Source: Synechococcus sp. BSA11S
Lineage (GTDB): Bacteria; Cyanobacteriota; Cyanobacteriia; PCC-6307; Cyanobiaceae
Assembly (NCBI RefSeq): GCF_014224355.1
Contig: NZ_VNWP01000009.1
Span: 1-64,000 of the forward strand
Reading direction: 5' to 3'
DNA length: 64,000 nt
In this document: in pieces, positions 1-8,147 of the stretch
How the letters are laid out: every line of letters begins with the position of its first letter
Numbering within the stretch: position 1 is the stretch's first letter
The notes under the pieces: generated by a model
Databases searched by the model: none
Seen by the model: the letters and a program-made list of their open reading frames with translations, nothing else
What the model was told of the DNA's origin: nothing
Translations under genes and position numbers: made by a program

Positions 1-248
1 GTCAACGGAATGCTGTCGAAGGCAAAATCGGACAGGGGAAGCGGCGGTTTGGATTGGGCCTGATTCGTGAGAAGCTGGCCGTCACCCAAGGATCTGCCAT
101 TGCATTGGCTGTACTCGTGATGAACCTCGAGAAGCTGCTGGAGCTTCTTTTTGTCCTTATTGGCTTCTTGCTACAGCTGCTGATCGGCAATGAAGCCATC
201 CGAAGGGCCGAGGAGCGTCTCCCGAGCAATCAACCAGCTGCAGCCTGA
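1..248 (+). mobile_element. IS transposase, C-terminal fragment (IS5/IS1182-like DDE type), cut by the window edge
   Basis: The frame is open from the window edge to the TGA at 246-248. It reads as the end of a DDE transposase: an N-A-V-E-G-K-I-G-Q-G-K-R-R-F-G segment, containing the conserved glutamate of the catalytic triad, then a V-M-N-L-E-K-L-L segment seen at the C terminus of IS5/IS1182-type transposases. Only about 80 residues lie in the window, so completeness cannot be judged. The right end of the element probably falls between the stop codon and about position 340, because a different broken reading frame starts there. I could not define the terminal inverted repeat without the left end; the family call rests on motif memory. 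Confidence 0.75.
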
Positions 249-351
249 GGAACACTCAGAGGTGAGACAGGTTTCCCCACTTTGTTGGCCTGAAGGCTGG
301 TTTTTACTTTCTCAGGAGGCCCTAATCAGGACTGGATATGGCTGGTTTTGA

Positions 352-486
352 GCCGACTGCCTGACACATCTCAGCCGAAACGGTCATACGACAGCCAGCA
401 ATTGGGACTGGCGTGGCCGTGGCGGCATCTCAATCGGCGTGAACTATGGCTTTGGATACAACAGCTCTATCAGCGCGAGAAATTAA
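352..486 (+). pseudogene. 3' remnant of an interrupted gene, glycine-rich C terminus
   Basis: A frame open from 352 to the TAA at 484-486 encodes about 44 residues with no start codon of its own. Its end is patterned as W-D-W-R-G-R-G-G-I-S-I-G-V-N-Y-G-F-G-Y-N, alternating glycine, aromatic and polar residues as in beta-strand-rich secreted or outer-membrane proteins. An in-frame stop lies just upstream at 349-351, immediately beside the insertion-sequence remnant. The simplest reading is that the element inserted into, or deleted, the 5' part of this gene. Function is not recognised, and a chance open frame cannot be excluded. Confidence 0.4.
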
Positions 487-542
487 TACCAGGAACCATG
501 GTTTTCGTTTCCTTGTGGAAGATCTCTAGCGACGCGTCAGGC

Positions 543-1634
543 TCAGACGTTGAAGAGAAACTCCATCACGTCGCCTTCCTGAACCACATACTCCTTGCCC
601 TCGCTGCGCAGCCAGCCGCGGTTGCGGGCTTCCGGCAGGGAGCCGGCCTCCAGCAGCTGGGCATAGGCCACGGTCTGGGCGCGGATGAAGCCCCGCTCGA
701 AGTCGGTGTGGATCACCCCGGCGGCCTGGGGGGCGGTCATACCGGCGGTGATTGTCCAGGCGCGGGTTTCCTTCTCACCGGTGGTGAAGTAAGTGCGCAG
801 GCCCAGCAGGCCGTAGGTGGCGTGGATCAGGCTCTGAAGCCCGCCCTCGCTCACCCCGAGGCCCTCAAGGTAATCGGCACGCTCGGCCTCGCCCAGCTCG
901 ATCAGTTCCGCCTCCACCTGGGCCGAGATACGCACGGCGCCGGCGCCTTCCTTGCGGGCCAGTTCCTCCACGGCGCGGCTGAAGGCATTGCCCTCGGCCA
1001 GGTCGTCTTCCGAAACGTTGGTGGCATAGATGATCGGCTTGGCAGTGAGCAGCCCAAGGGGCTTGACCATCAGCTCCTCCTCCGTCCCCAGCGCCACGCT
1101 TCGGGCGGCACCGCCTTGCTCGAGCTCCGCCTGGATCCTCGCCAGAACCGCATCCTCGGCCTGGGCCTCCTTGCTGGTGCGGACCTGCTTCTTCAACCGC
1201 TCGCGACGCTTCTCGATCTGGCTTAGATCCGCCAGTCCCAGCTCCAGGTTGATCACCTCGGCATCTCGCACCGGATCCACCTCACCGGACACGTGGATCA
1301 CGTCGTCGTCCTCGAAGCAACGAACCACGTGCACGATCGCGTCCACCTCGCGGATGTTGGCCAGGAACTTGTTGCCCAGGCCCTCCCCCTGGCTGGCCCC
1401 CTTGACCAGGCCGGCAATGTCGACGAACTCCACCCGGGTGGGGATGATCTCCCTGGAGCTGGAGAGATCCGAGAGTTTCTGCAGACGCCCGTCGGGCACG
1501 GCCACCACGCCCACATTGGGCTCGATCGTGCAGAAGGGGAAGTTGGCAGCCTGGGCCTGGGCGTTGGCCACCAGGGCGTTGAAGAGGGTCGATTTGCCCA
1601 CATTGGGCAGACCCACGATTCCGGCTTTGAGCAT
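543..1634 (-). CDS. ychF: YchF/Obg-family ATPase
   Basis: The 363-residue product has the usual length of YchF, a cytosolic Obg-related P-loop NTPase that prefers ATP and associates with ribosomes. The G1 loop G-L-P-N-V-G-K-S-T lies at residues 8-16 and the G3 motif D-I-A-G-L-V-K-G-A near residue 72. The G4 motif is N-V-S-E rather than N-K-x-D, the known basis of ATP preference. The C-terminal 85 residues form the TGS domain. The gene is divergent from the efflux adaptor, with about 100 bases between. I see nothing abnormal in it. Confidence 0.97.
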   Translation of the reverse strand: MLKAGIVGLPNVGKSTLFNALVANAQAQAANFPFCTIEPNVGVVAVPDGRLQKLSDLSSSREIIPTRVEFVDIAGLVKGASQGEGLGNKFLANIREVDAIVHVVRCFEDDDVIHVSGEVDPVRDAEVINLELGLADLSQIEKRRERLKKQVRTSKEAQAEDAVLARIQAELEQGGAARSVALGTEEELMVKPLGLLTAKPIIYATNVSEDDLAEGNAFSRAVEELARKEGAGAVRISAQVEAELIELGEAERADYLEGLGVSEGGLQSLIHATYGLLGLRTYFTTGEKETRAWTITAGMTAPQAAGVIHTDFERGFIRAQTVAYAQLLEAGSLPEARNRGWLRSEGKEYVVQEGDVMEFLFNV

Positions 1635-1737
1635 GGCCGGAATCTAGACGGGACCCCCTCCAGGGCCTGAAGCCACAGTTGATGGCCCCACCAGGAAGAC
1701 TGGTCGCAGCGAACGGAGCACGGCCATCGCCACGCGC

Positions 1738-2934
1738 ATGCTCGAACAACCCCCCACCCCGAAGCCGGCCCAGGCTCCGCTGAACCCCAGCGTGACCATG
1801 GGTGCTCCGGGAGATGGCGGCCTCACGTCGCGCCGCCAGCGGCGGCGCCGACTCGCCGCAGGGGCCGTGGCCCTGCTGGTGATTGTTGGTGGAGGTCTCT
1901 TCTGGCAGCGGCAGCGGCAGGCCGCCAAGCGCAGCAACCTGGCCGATTTCACCGTGGTGGCCCAGCGGGGCACGCTCCCCGGGGTGGTCAGCGCCAGCGG
2001 CGAGCTGGAAGCGGGACGCAGCGTGAACGTCAGCCCGAAGCGGGGCGGAGTTCTCGAATCACTGTTCGTGAATGAAGGTGATCGGGTCCGCCAGGGCCAG
2101 CCCATCGCCCAGATGGACAGCGGTGACCTCCGAGAGCGGGAGCTGGAGCTGGAGGCCCAGGTGCGCCTGGCCGAGGCGGAGGAGCGTCGCGCCCGCTCGG
2201 ATTACGAACGCCGCGTGAAACTGTTTGAGGAAGGGGCGATCAGCGAGGACGACATCGTCTCCTTCCGCACCCGCGCGCTCACGGCCCGGGCCACCCTGGA
2301 TGTGGCCCGCAAGCGCTTCAACCAGCGAACGGTGGAGAGGGGTGAGCTCACAATCCGGGCCCCCTTCGACGGTCTGATCACCCAACGTTTCGCCGATCCC
2401 GGCGCCTTCGTGACTCCCACCACCTCAGCCTCGGCCAACGCCGGCGCCTCCAGCTCCTCCGTGGTGGAACTAGCCCAGGGGCTTGAAGTGGTGGCCAAGG
2501 TGCCCGAGAACGACATCGGCCGGATCAACATCGGACAGAGCGCCAGTGTGCGTGTGGATGCCTTCCCCGACCGTCGCTTCGCCGCACGGGTGATCCAGGT
2601 GGCGCCCCGGGCGGTCAAGAACAACAACGTCACCTCCTTCGAGGTGAAACTCGCCCTCACCGATCCCGACAATCTGCTGCGCATCGGCATGACCGCCGAC
2701 ATCGACTTTCAGACCGGCAGCCTGCCTCCCCAGACCCTGGTGCCCACGGTGGCGGTGGTCACCGAAGACGGACGGCCTGGGGTTCTGCTGGTGGGGAAGG
2801 ACAACCAGCCCCGCTTCCAGCCCGTCACCCTGGGCTCCAGCAGCGGTCGCAACACCCAGATCCTCACGGGCCTCGAGCAAGGCACCCGGGTGTTCATCGA
2901 CCTCCCCCCCTGGGCCAAGGAACCGCGCTCCTGA
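1738..2934 (+). CDS. Efflux periplasmic adaptor subunit (HlyD/MacA-like membrane fusion protein)
   Basis: The 398-residue protein has a short cytoplasmic N terminus rich in proline and arginine, one membrane anchor near residues 38-52 (A-G-A-V-A-L-L-V-I-V-G-G-G) and a periplasmic adaptor body. The lipoyl-like half with V-N-E-G-D-R-V-R-Q-G-Q is followed by an alpha-helical hairpin, a second lipoyl half (I-R-A-P-F-D-G-L-I) and beta-barrel domains. Such proteins bridge an inner-membrane pump, here probably an ABC transporter of MacB/DevC type, to an outer-membrane channel. No permease or ATPase gene adjoins it. An ATG at 1798 is an alternative start that would shorten the cytoplasmic tail. The substrate cannot be inferred. 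Confidence 0.88.
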   Translation: MLEQPPTPKPAQAPLNPSVTMGAPGDGGLTSRRQRRRRLAAGAVALLVIVGGGLFWQRQRQAAKRSNLADFTVVAQRGTLPGVVSASGELEAGRSVNVSPKRGGVLESLFVNEGDRVRQGQPIAQMDSGDLRERELELEAQVRLAEAEERRARSDYERRVKLFEEGAISEDDIVSFRTRALTARATLDVARKRFNQRTVERGELTIRAPFDGLITQRFADPGAFVTPTTSASANAGASSSSVVELAQGLEVVAKVPENDIGRINIGQSASVRVDAFPDRRFAARVIQVAPRAVKNNNVTSFEVKLALTDPDNLLRIGMTADIDFQTGSLPPQTLVPTVAVVTEDGRPGVLLVGKDNQPRFQPVTLGSSSGRNTQILTGLEQGTRVFIDLPPWAKEPRS

Positions 2935-2964
2935 AGGCTGGCTGGCGCCGGAGCCGGGAACGAC

Positions 2965-4077
2965 TCAACCCAGGAAGGCCCGAGTGGCCTCCAGGATCCG
3001 GCCGCTGGCGTGGCCGTCACCGAAGGGGTTATGGGCCTGGGCCATCGCCGCATAGGCCACCGGATCATCCAGCAGCAGGCTGGCTTCAGTCACGATCGCC
3101 TCGCTGTCGGTGCCGATCAGCCGGGCCGTTCCAGCGGTGACCGCCTCGGGCCGCTCCGTGGTGCGCCGCAGCACCAGCACCGGCTTCCCCAGGGCCGGGG
3201 CTTCTTCCTGCAGGCCACCGGAATCGGAGAGCAGCAGGGTGCAGCCCCGGATCGCACCCACCAGCCGGTCGTAATCGAGCGGCTCACAGAGCACAGCACG
3301 GGGATGGTCGCCCAGCAGTTCCTGCAGCGGCTCGCGCACGGTGGGGTTGCGGTGCAAGGGCAGCAGAAGGGCCGTATCGGGATGGCGATCCAGTAGCTGG
3401 CGGAACCCCTCTCCGATGCTGGTGAGGCGCTCTCCCCAGTTCTCACGGCGGTGGACGGTGGCCAGGATCACCCGCTGACGCTCCCAGTCGAGGCCTGGAA
3501 ACTGGGGCAAGGGGGCCGTGGCGGCCATCAGCAGCAGCGCATCGATCACGGTGTTTCCCGTGACCAGAATCTCCCCCACCACACCGGAAGCCTTCAGGTT
3601 CGCCTCGGAGACGCCGGTGGGGGCGAAGTGCAGCTGGGCCACCTGGGAAATCAGGCGGCGGTTGGCCTCCTCCGGGAAGGGGTCAAGCAGATTGTCCGTG
3701 CGCAACCCGGCCTCCACATGGCCCACGGGGATCTGCTCGTAAAAGGCGGCCAGAGCCGAGGCGAAGGCGGTGGTGGTGTCGCCCTGCACCAGCACCAGCG
3801 CCGGGCGGTGCTCCAGGAACTCTTCCCGCAATCCCTGCAGAGCCGCGCAGGTGACATGGGTGAGGGTCTGCTTCGGGGCCATCAGGGCCAGATCGCGATC
3901 GGGGGTGAGCCCGAAGAGATCCATCACCTGGGCCACCATCTCCCGGTGCTGACCGGTGAGCACCACCCGTGTGCGGAAGCCCGGATCGCGCTGAAACGCC
4001 AGAATCACCGGCGCCAGTTTGATCGCTTCGGGCCGGGTGCCCAGCACGATGCTCACGAGCGGTGCGGTGGCGTTCAA
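2965..4077 (-). CDS. wecB: UDP-N-acetylglucosamine 2-epimerase (non-hydrolysing)
   Basis: The 370-residue protein begins with the family signature V-S-I-V-L-G-T-R-P-E-A-I-K and carries V-E-A-G-L-R-T and the later D-S-G-G-L-Q-E-E motif that binds UDP in the GT-B fold. It interconverts UDP-GlcNAc and UDP-ManNAc, a precursor of surface polysaccharides. Length is typical and the motifs appear intact. It converges with the efflux adaptor gene and diverges from the pilT-like gene. No other polysaccharide genes adjoin it, so the glycan it feeds is unknown. Confidence 0.96.
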   Translation of the reverse strand: MNATAPLVSIVLGTRPEAIKLAPVILAFQRDPGFRTRVVLTGQHREMVAQVMDLFGLTPDRDLALMAPKQTLTHVTCAALQGLREEFLEHRPALVLVQGDTTTAFASALAAFYEQIPVGHVEAGLRTDNLLDPFPEEANRRLISQVAQLHFAPTGVSEANLKASGVVGEILVTGNTVIDALLLMAATAPLPQFPGLDWERQRVILATVHRRENWGERLTSIGEGFRQLLDRHPDTALLLPLHRNPTVREPLQELLGDHPRAVLCEPLDYDRLVGAIRGCTLLLSDSGGLQEEAPALGKPVLVLRRTTERPEAVTAGTARLIGTDSEAIVTEASLLLDDPVAYAAMAQAHNPFGDGHASGRILEATRAFLG

Positions 4078-4217
4078 GGAGCCGTGGCGGTGGCGGGGAT
4101 CCTAGGGAAGCGACCTGGGGGCCTCCACATGACAGGGCAGCTGTTTCGGGCAATGCTGAGCTCACTGGCCGCACCTCAGCCGTGAACCCGATCGAGAGCC
4201 CAGGTACTCCCCTGGCC

Positions 4218-5384
4218 ATGGCCGCCACCCGATCAAACCCAGTCCCTCCACCACCCCCACCGGCTCCCCCGGCACCTGCCCCCGCCGTTGCGGCTCCCCA
4301 AAGGCCTGACTTCGGCGATCTGCCGGCCAGCCTCGAGGAGATCGTGGCCATCGCTGAAGCCAGCGGCTACTCCGATGTGCACATCAGCGTGGGGGAATCA
4401 CCCCGGTACCGCCACCTGGGGGTGATGCTGCAGACGGGATGGCCGATCACCGACCAGGAGCAGTTCTGGCGCTGGCTGAGTGAAATCCTGCCGCCCACCC
4501 AGCTCGATCGCTTCCGCCACGACCTTGACATCGACGCAGCGCATGCCTTCCCCTTCGCGCGGATCCGCATCAACCTGCTGGAGAGCCTGCGGGGACCGGC
4601 CATGGTGCTGCGGCTGATCCCCCTGATGGCGCCGACCCTGGATCAGCTCTCGATGCCGGCAGTGCTGAAGGAGCTGGCCACCTACCCCAAGGGACTGGTG
4701 CTGATGACCGGTCCCACCGGCTGCGGCAAGAGCACCACCTTGGCGGCGATGATCGACTGGATCAACCGGACTGCGGCCAAACACGTCATCACGATCGAAG
4801 ACCCGGTCGAATTCGTGCACACCAGCAACACCTGCCTGATCCGCCAGCGCGAGGTGGGCCGTCACACCAAACAGTTCCACACCGCCCTGCGGGCGGCGCT
4901 CCGGGAAGATCCCGATGTGATCCTGATCGGCGAAATCCGTGACCGTGACACGCTCTCCACCGCCCTCGAAGCGGCCCAGACCGGTCACCTGGTTTTCGGC
5001 ACGCTTCACACCAACTCAGCCGTGCGCTCGGTGGATCGGGTGATGGGCCTGTTTCCGCCTGAAAGCAAGGAGCAGATGCGCCGGGAGCTGGCGGAATCCC
5101 TGCTGGCGGTGATCTCCCAGGGGCTGATCCGGACCCGGGATGGTGGACGCCTGGCCTACCACGATCTACTCGTGAACACCGAAGCCTGCCGCGACTACAT
5201 CCAGCGGGGCGACCTCGACGAAGTGGAGCAGATCATGGCGCGCAGCGCATTCGACGGGATGCAGACGATCAACCAATCGCTGGCTGCACTGGTGGAAGCG
5301 GGACAGGTGGAGCCCGAGGAAGCTCTCACCCACAGCCTGAAGCCGAACGAACTGGCCCAGACCCTGCGCGGACGCATCAGCTGA
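4218..5384 (+). CDS. pilT: PilT-like type IV pilus retraction ATPase
   Basis: From the ATG at 4218 the product is 388 residues. The first 30 residues are rich in proline and alanine. They are followed by the PilT N-terminal domain (S-D-V-H-I-S) and the secretion ATPase core: Walker A G-P-T-G-C-G-K-S-T near residue 165, Asp box I-T-I-E-D-P-V-E, Walker B I-L-I-G-E-I-R-D and the His box T-G-H-L-V-F-G-T-L-H-T-N. PilT hexamers power pilus retraction for twitching or DNA uptake. A GTG at 4182 is another possible start; an ATG at 4062 would overlap wecB and is less likely. No other pilus gene lies in the window. Confidence 0.9.
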   Translation: MAATRSNPVPPPPPPAPPAPAPAVAAPQRPDFGDLPASLEEIVAIAEASGYSDVHISVGESPRYRHLGVMLQTGWPITDQEQFWRWLSEILPPTQLDRFRHDLDIDAAHAFPFARIRINLLESLRGPAMVLRLIPLMAPTLDQLSMPAVLKELATYPKGLVLMTGPTGCGKSTTLAAMIDWINRTAAKHVITIEDPVEFVHTSNTCLIRQREVGRHTKQFHTALRAALREDPDVILIGEIRDRDTLSTALEAAQTGHLVFGTLHTNSAVRSVDRVMGLFPPESKEQMRRELAESLLAVISQGLIRTRDGGRLAYHDLLVNTEACRDYIQRGDLDEVEQIMARSAFDGMQTINQSLAALVEAGQVEPEEALTHSLKPNELAQTLRGRIS

Positions 5385-5399
5385 TGGATGGTCGGCTGC

Positions 5400-5582
5400 T
5401 CAGGAGCCGGCGACCAGTCGGATCAGCAGCAGACTGGCCAATCCCAGGGACAGGCCGAGCATGGCCAGACGTCCGTTCCAGATCTCGGCCTGGGGGGTGA
5501 AACCTCGGCGCCAGGCGTTGAGTTCCTGGGGGTCAACGTCGACGGGCTCGAGCCGGTTCTCGCTGATCTCAGCAGGGGCCAT
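5400..5582 (-). CDS. hli: High-light-inducible protein (Hli/Scp, single-helix chlorophyll-binding)
   Basis: From the ATG at 5582 the product is 60 residues. The chlorophyll-binding helix signature A-E-I-W-N-G-R-L-A-M-L-G, with the E-x-x-N-x-R core, precedes a hydrophobic stretch L-G-L-A-S-L-L-L-I-R. Hli proteins sit in thylakoid membranes near photosystem II assembly intermediates and bind chlorophyll and carotenoid during light stress. An ATG at 5636 would add 18 residues and overlap the end of tsaD; I preferred the shorter form because it matches usual Hli size. It converges with the pilT-like gene. Confidence 0.9.
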   Translation of the reverse strand: MAPAEISENRLEPVDVDPQELNAWRRGFTPQAEIWNGRLAMLGLSLGLASLLLIRLVAGS

Positions 5583-5632
5583 CTGTTCTCGTCCCAAGAC
5601 AGAGTTGAAACACTGTAAAGGCGTTAACAGCC

Positions 5633-6679
5633 TCACCGCGTTTCGTAAAGGCGAGAGGCCTCCTCAAGTGGAAGACGCGCCATCACCCCCAGATCGGTGC
5701 CACTGCGGGCCCCGCTGGCCAGCCGGGCGGCGGCAGCCACGCCGATCATGGCGGCGTTGTCGGTGCAGTAAGCCAGGGGAGCGACGCGCCACTGGAGGCC
5801 CAGGGCGCCGCAGCGCTCCTCCATTAACTGCCGCAGCCTGCGGTTCGCCGCCACACCACCCACCAGCACCACGGTTTCCAGCCCCTGATCCTGGGCGCAG
5901 CGGCAGCTGCGCTCAACCAGCACCTCCCCCACCACCCGCTCGAAACTGGCGGCGATGTCGGCCACGGGCAGGTCACGAGGGTCCTGCTCCAGGCGCTGGA
6001 CCAGGCGCAGCACCGCGGTCTTGAGGCCACTGAAGCTGAAGTCGTAGGGATGAAAGCCGCCCTGAGACCGGGAGACCCTGCCCTTGGGCAAGGAGAAGCG
6101 TCCGGGATCACCGGAAGCCGCCGCGGCCTGAATCGCGGGGCCGCCGGGATAGCCGAGCCCCAGCAGCCTCGCCACCTTGTCGAAGGCTTCACCGGCGGCG
6201 TCGTCGTGGCTGCGGCCGAGCCGCTGGTAGACCCCGACCTCCTCCACCCGCACCAGCTCGGTATGACCACCGCTCACCAGCAGCACCAGGCAGGGACCGG
6301 CCGGCAGAGGCTCCCCGAGCTGCACCGAGCAGAGGTGTCCCTCCAGGTGATGCACCCCCAGGAACGGCAGATCGTGCAGCCGGGCGAGGGTACGGCCGGT
6401 GATCGAACCCACCAGCAGAGCCCCCACCAGCCCCGGCGCGACCGTGGCGGCGATGCCATCGAGTTCGGCGTAACTCAGGGACGACTCCGCCATCACCCGC
6501 TCCACCAGCTGAGGCAGAGCCTCCACGTGGCGCCGGGAGGCGATTTCCGGCACCACTCCCCCCCAGCGGGCATGCTCCTCGACCTGGGAGGCCACGGCGC
6601 TGGCCAGCACCGTGCAATCGCGCACAATCGCAGCCGCTGACTCGTCACAACTTGTTTCGAGGGCCAGAACGCTGGGCAT
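5633..6679 (-). CDS. tsaD: tRNA N6-adenosine threonylcarbamoyltransferase
   Basis: The 348-residue protein starts [11 protein letters not shown], the hallmark of the TsaD/Kae1/Qri7 family, and carries the metal-binding H-H-L-E-G-H segment and L-V-S-G-G-H-T-E. TsaD transfers the threonylcarbamoyl group to A37 of tRNAs that read ANN codons, acting with TsaB and TsaE. Length and motifs are complete. The gene diverges from psaF and its end nearly touches the longest version of the hli frame. Confidence 0.97.
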   Translation of the reverse strand: MPSVLALETSCDESAAAIVRDCTVLASAVASQVEEHARWGGVVPEIASRRHVEALPQLVERVMAESSLSYAELDGIAATVAPGLVGALLVGSITGRTLARLHDLPFLGVHHLEGHLCSVQLGEPLPAGPCLVLLVSGGHTELVRVEEVGVYQRLGRSHDDAAGEAFDKVARLLGLGYPGGPAIQAAAASGDPGRFSLPKGRVSRSQGGFHPYDFSFSGLKTAVLRLVQRLEQDPRDLPVADIAASFERVVGEVLVERSCRCAQDQGLETVVLVGGVAANRRLRQLMEERCGALGLQWRVAPLAYCTDNAAMIGVAAAARLASGARSGTDLGVMARLPLEEASRLYETR

Positions 6680-6717
6680 CGGCTCCCGGGAAGTCCCCTA
6701 CTGTCCGCCAGTGACAT

Positions 6718-6739
6718 CCTGCCTTCCGGCAGGCCTTTT
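6718..6739 (+). promoter_or_regulatory. Hairpin with a T run in the psaF leader
   Basis: CCTGCC (6718-6723) and GGCAGG (6728-6733) form a six-base-pair stem around a TTCC loop. CC and then TTTT follow at 6734-6739. It lies 18 bases before the psaF start codon, inside the probable 5' leader. It could act as a weak terminator/attenuator or an mRNA-stability element. No transcription start is proven, so the role is inference. Confidence 0.4.
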
Positions 6740-6756
6740 CCCCGGAACCGGACACG

Positions 6757-7236
6757 ATGCGCCGTCTTTTCGCCGTTCTGATTTCCGCCTTGCTGCTGTT
6801 CGGGTTCGCCTCCGTGGCCAACGCCGACGTGGCCGGGCTCACCCCCTGCGCTGAGAGCCCACGCTTCCAGCAACGGGCCAGCGCCGCGGCAACGCCGCAG
6901 GCCCAGGCCCGCTTCGAGATGTACAGCCAGGCCGTTTGCGGCCCCGATGGTCTCCCCCACCTGATCGTGGACGGACGCTGGAGCCATGCGGGCGATTTCA
7001 TGATCCCCGGCATCGCTTTCCTCTACATCGCCGGCTGCATCGGCTGGGCTGGTCGTTCCTATCTGCAGGCCATCCGTGGCAGCAAGGACGCCACCATGCG
7101 TGAGATCCAGATCGATCTGCCCCTCGCCCTCAAGAGCACCCTGGCTGCCGCCACCTGGCCCTTGGCCGCCTTCGGCGAGTTCACCAGCGGCAAGCTGCTG
7201 GAGTCGGACAACAAAGTCACTGTCTCTCCGCGCTGA
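6757..7236 (+). CDS. psaF: Photosystem I reaction centre subunit III (PsaF)
   Basis: The 159-residue protein has a Sec signal peptide of about 23 residues ending A-N-A before the mature start D-V-A-G-L-T-P-C. The lumenal domain includes two cysteines (T-P-C and A-V-C) that are disulphide partners in PsaF. A transmembrane helix covers I-P-G-I-A-F-L-Y-I-A-G-C-I-G-W-A-G, and a C-terminal stretch contacts the membrane. PsaF lies at the lumenal plastocyanin/cytochrome c6 docking side of photosystem I and packs against PsaJ, encoded 60 bases downstream. The pair is very likely one transcript. Confidence 0.98.
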   Translation: MRRLFAVLISALLLFGFASVANADVAGLTPCAESPRFQQRASAAATPQAQARFEMYSQAVCGPDGLPHLIVDGRWSHAGDFMIPGIAFLYIAGCIGWAGRSYLQAIRGSKDATMREIQIDLPLALKSTLAAATWPLAAFGEFTSGKLLESDNKVTVSPR

Positions 7237-7296
7237 GCCGCTCCCTCCCCAGCCGCACCACCCCACCTTCTCAAGACCCCGACCGGGGATGCCTCC

Positions 7297-7413
7297 ATGA
7301 AGAAATTCCTGACCACCGCCCCGGTGTTCGCCGCCATCTGGTTCACGATCACCGCAGGGATCATGATCGAATTCAACCGCTTCTTCCCCGACCTGCTCTT
7401 TCATCCGCTCTGA
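7297..7413 (+). CDS. psaJ: Photosystem I reaction centre subunit IX (PsaJ)
   Basis: This small frame of 38 codons plus stop encodes [16 protein letters not shown], continues through a single hydrophobic helix and ends with [10 protein letters not shown]. That is the standard size and sequence pattern of PsaJ, a one-helix subunit that stabilises PsaF at the edge of photosystem I. It follows psaF by 60 bases, as in most cyanobacteria. A short CCCC-GACC-GGGG hairpin lies just before the start codon. The operon ends at the terminator downstream. Confidence 0.97.
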   Translation: MKKFLTTAPVFAAIWFTITAGIMIEFNRFFPDLLFHPL

Positions 7414-7441
7414 ATCAGGAGCACAACGAGCAACGAGCACT

Positions 7442-7498
7442 GCCAAGCCGGTTTCTCGGCTTGGCCGGAGCGATGAGCGGCCCGAGAGGGCCGTTTTT
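7442..7498 (+). terminator. Rho-independent terminator of psaFJ, preceded by a second hairpin
   Basis: GCCAAGCCG (7442-7450) pairs perfectly with CGGCTTGGC (7457-7465). A second stem, CGGCCC (7478-7483) with GGGCCG (7488-7493) and loop GAGA, is followed at once by five T residues (7494-7498). The second hairpin has the full layout of an intrinsic terminator and lies 65 bases after the psaJ stop. It is one of the few clear terminators in the window. Confidence 0.85.
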
Positions 7499-7529
7499 GT
7501 TGGCGAAAAGCCACCTGGATGGGTCTGAA

Positions 7530-8096
7530 TCAGCCGAGGTTGAGCAACGCCTCCAGGCTGGAGATCGCCTGCTCCAGATCGCCGTTCACCAGCACCGCAT
7601 CGAATTCCGTTTCAGCCTCGAGCTCCTGGTGGGCGCGAGCGAGCCGCCGCTGGATGGCCTCCTCCAGCTCGGTGCCGCGTCCCCGGATGCGCCGCTCCAG
7701 CTCCTCGAAGCTGGGGGGCTTGATGAAGACCTGAAACCCTGCCGGAAAACTGCGCCGCACCTGACGGGCCCCCTCCAGCTCGATCTCCAGCAACACCGGT
7801 TGTCCCTGGGCCAGATGCTCTTCCACCGGACCCCGCGGCGTGCCGTAGAGGTTGCCGGCGAACTCGGCCCACTCCAGGAAGCCACCGGCCTGAACCTGGG
7901 TCTCGAAGCGCTCGCGATCCAGAAACCGGTAGGTCACCCCATCGATCTCACCGGGCCTGGGCGTCCGGGTGGTCGCCGACACCGACAGCCAGAGGGAGGG
8001 ATGCCGCTGCAACAGCGCGTCCACCAGCGTGCCCTTGCCCACGCCGCTGGGACCGCTGATCACAGTGAGCCGTCCTGGCGTTGAAGGCGAACCCAT
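7530..8096 (-). CDS. gmk: Guanylate kinase
   Basis: Starting at the ATG at 8096, the product is 188 residues. It begins [14 protein letters not shown], the P-loop of guanylate kinase, and continues with the GMP-binding [11 protein letters not shown] and Y-R-F-L-D motifs and the lid region around Y-G-T-P. It phosphorylates GMP to GDP in the cytosol. Upstream in-frame starts would run into the divergent RqcH gene and give sequence unlike any kinase, so they were rejected. Confidence 0.96.
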   Translation of the reverse strand: MGSPSTPGRLTVISGPSGVGKGTLVDALLQRHPSLWLSVSATTRTPRPGEIDGVTYRFLDRERFETQVQAGGFLEWAEFAGNLYGTPRGPVEEHLAQGQPVLLEIELEGARQVRRSFPAGFQVFIKPPSFEELERRIRGRGTELEEAIQRRLARAHQELEAETEFDAVLVNGDLEQAISSLEALLNLG

Positions 8097-8147
8097 GGGG
8101 AGCTTCGGCTGGCCAGCAGAGTAGAGGCCCCAACCGCACGCTCCGGC

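Noticed and set aside
348-1226. 292-residue open frame running into ychF antisense
   Set aside because: Most of it is the complement of ychF; only the separate frame at 352-486 looks like a gene remnant.
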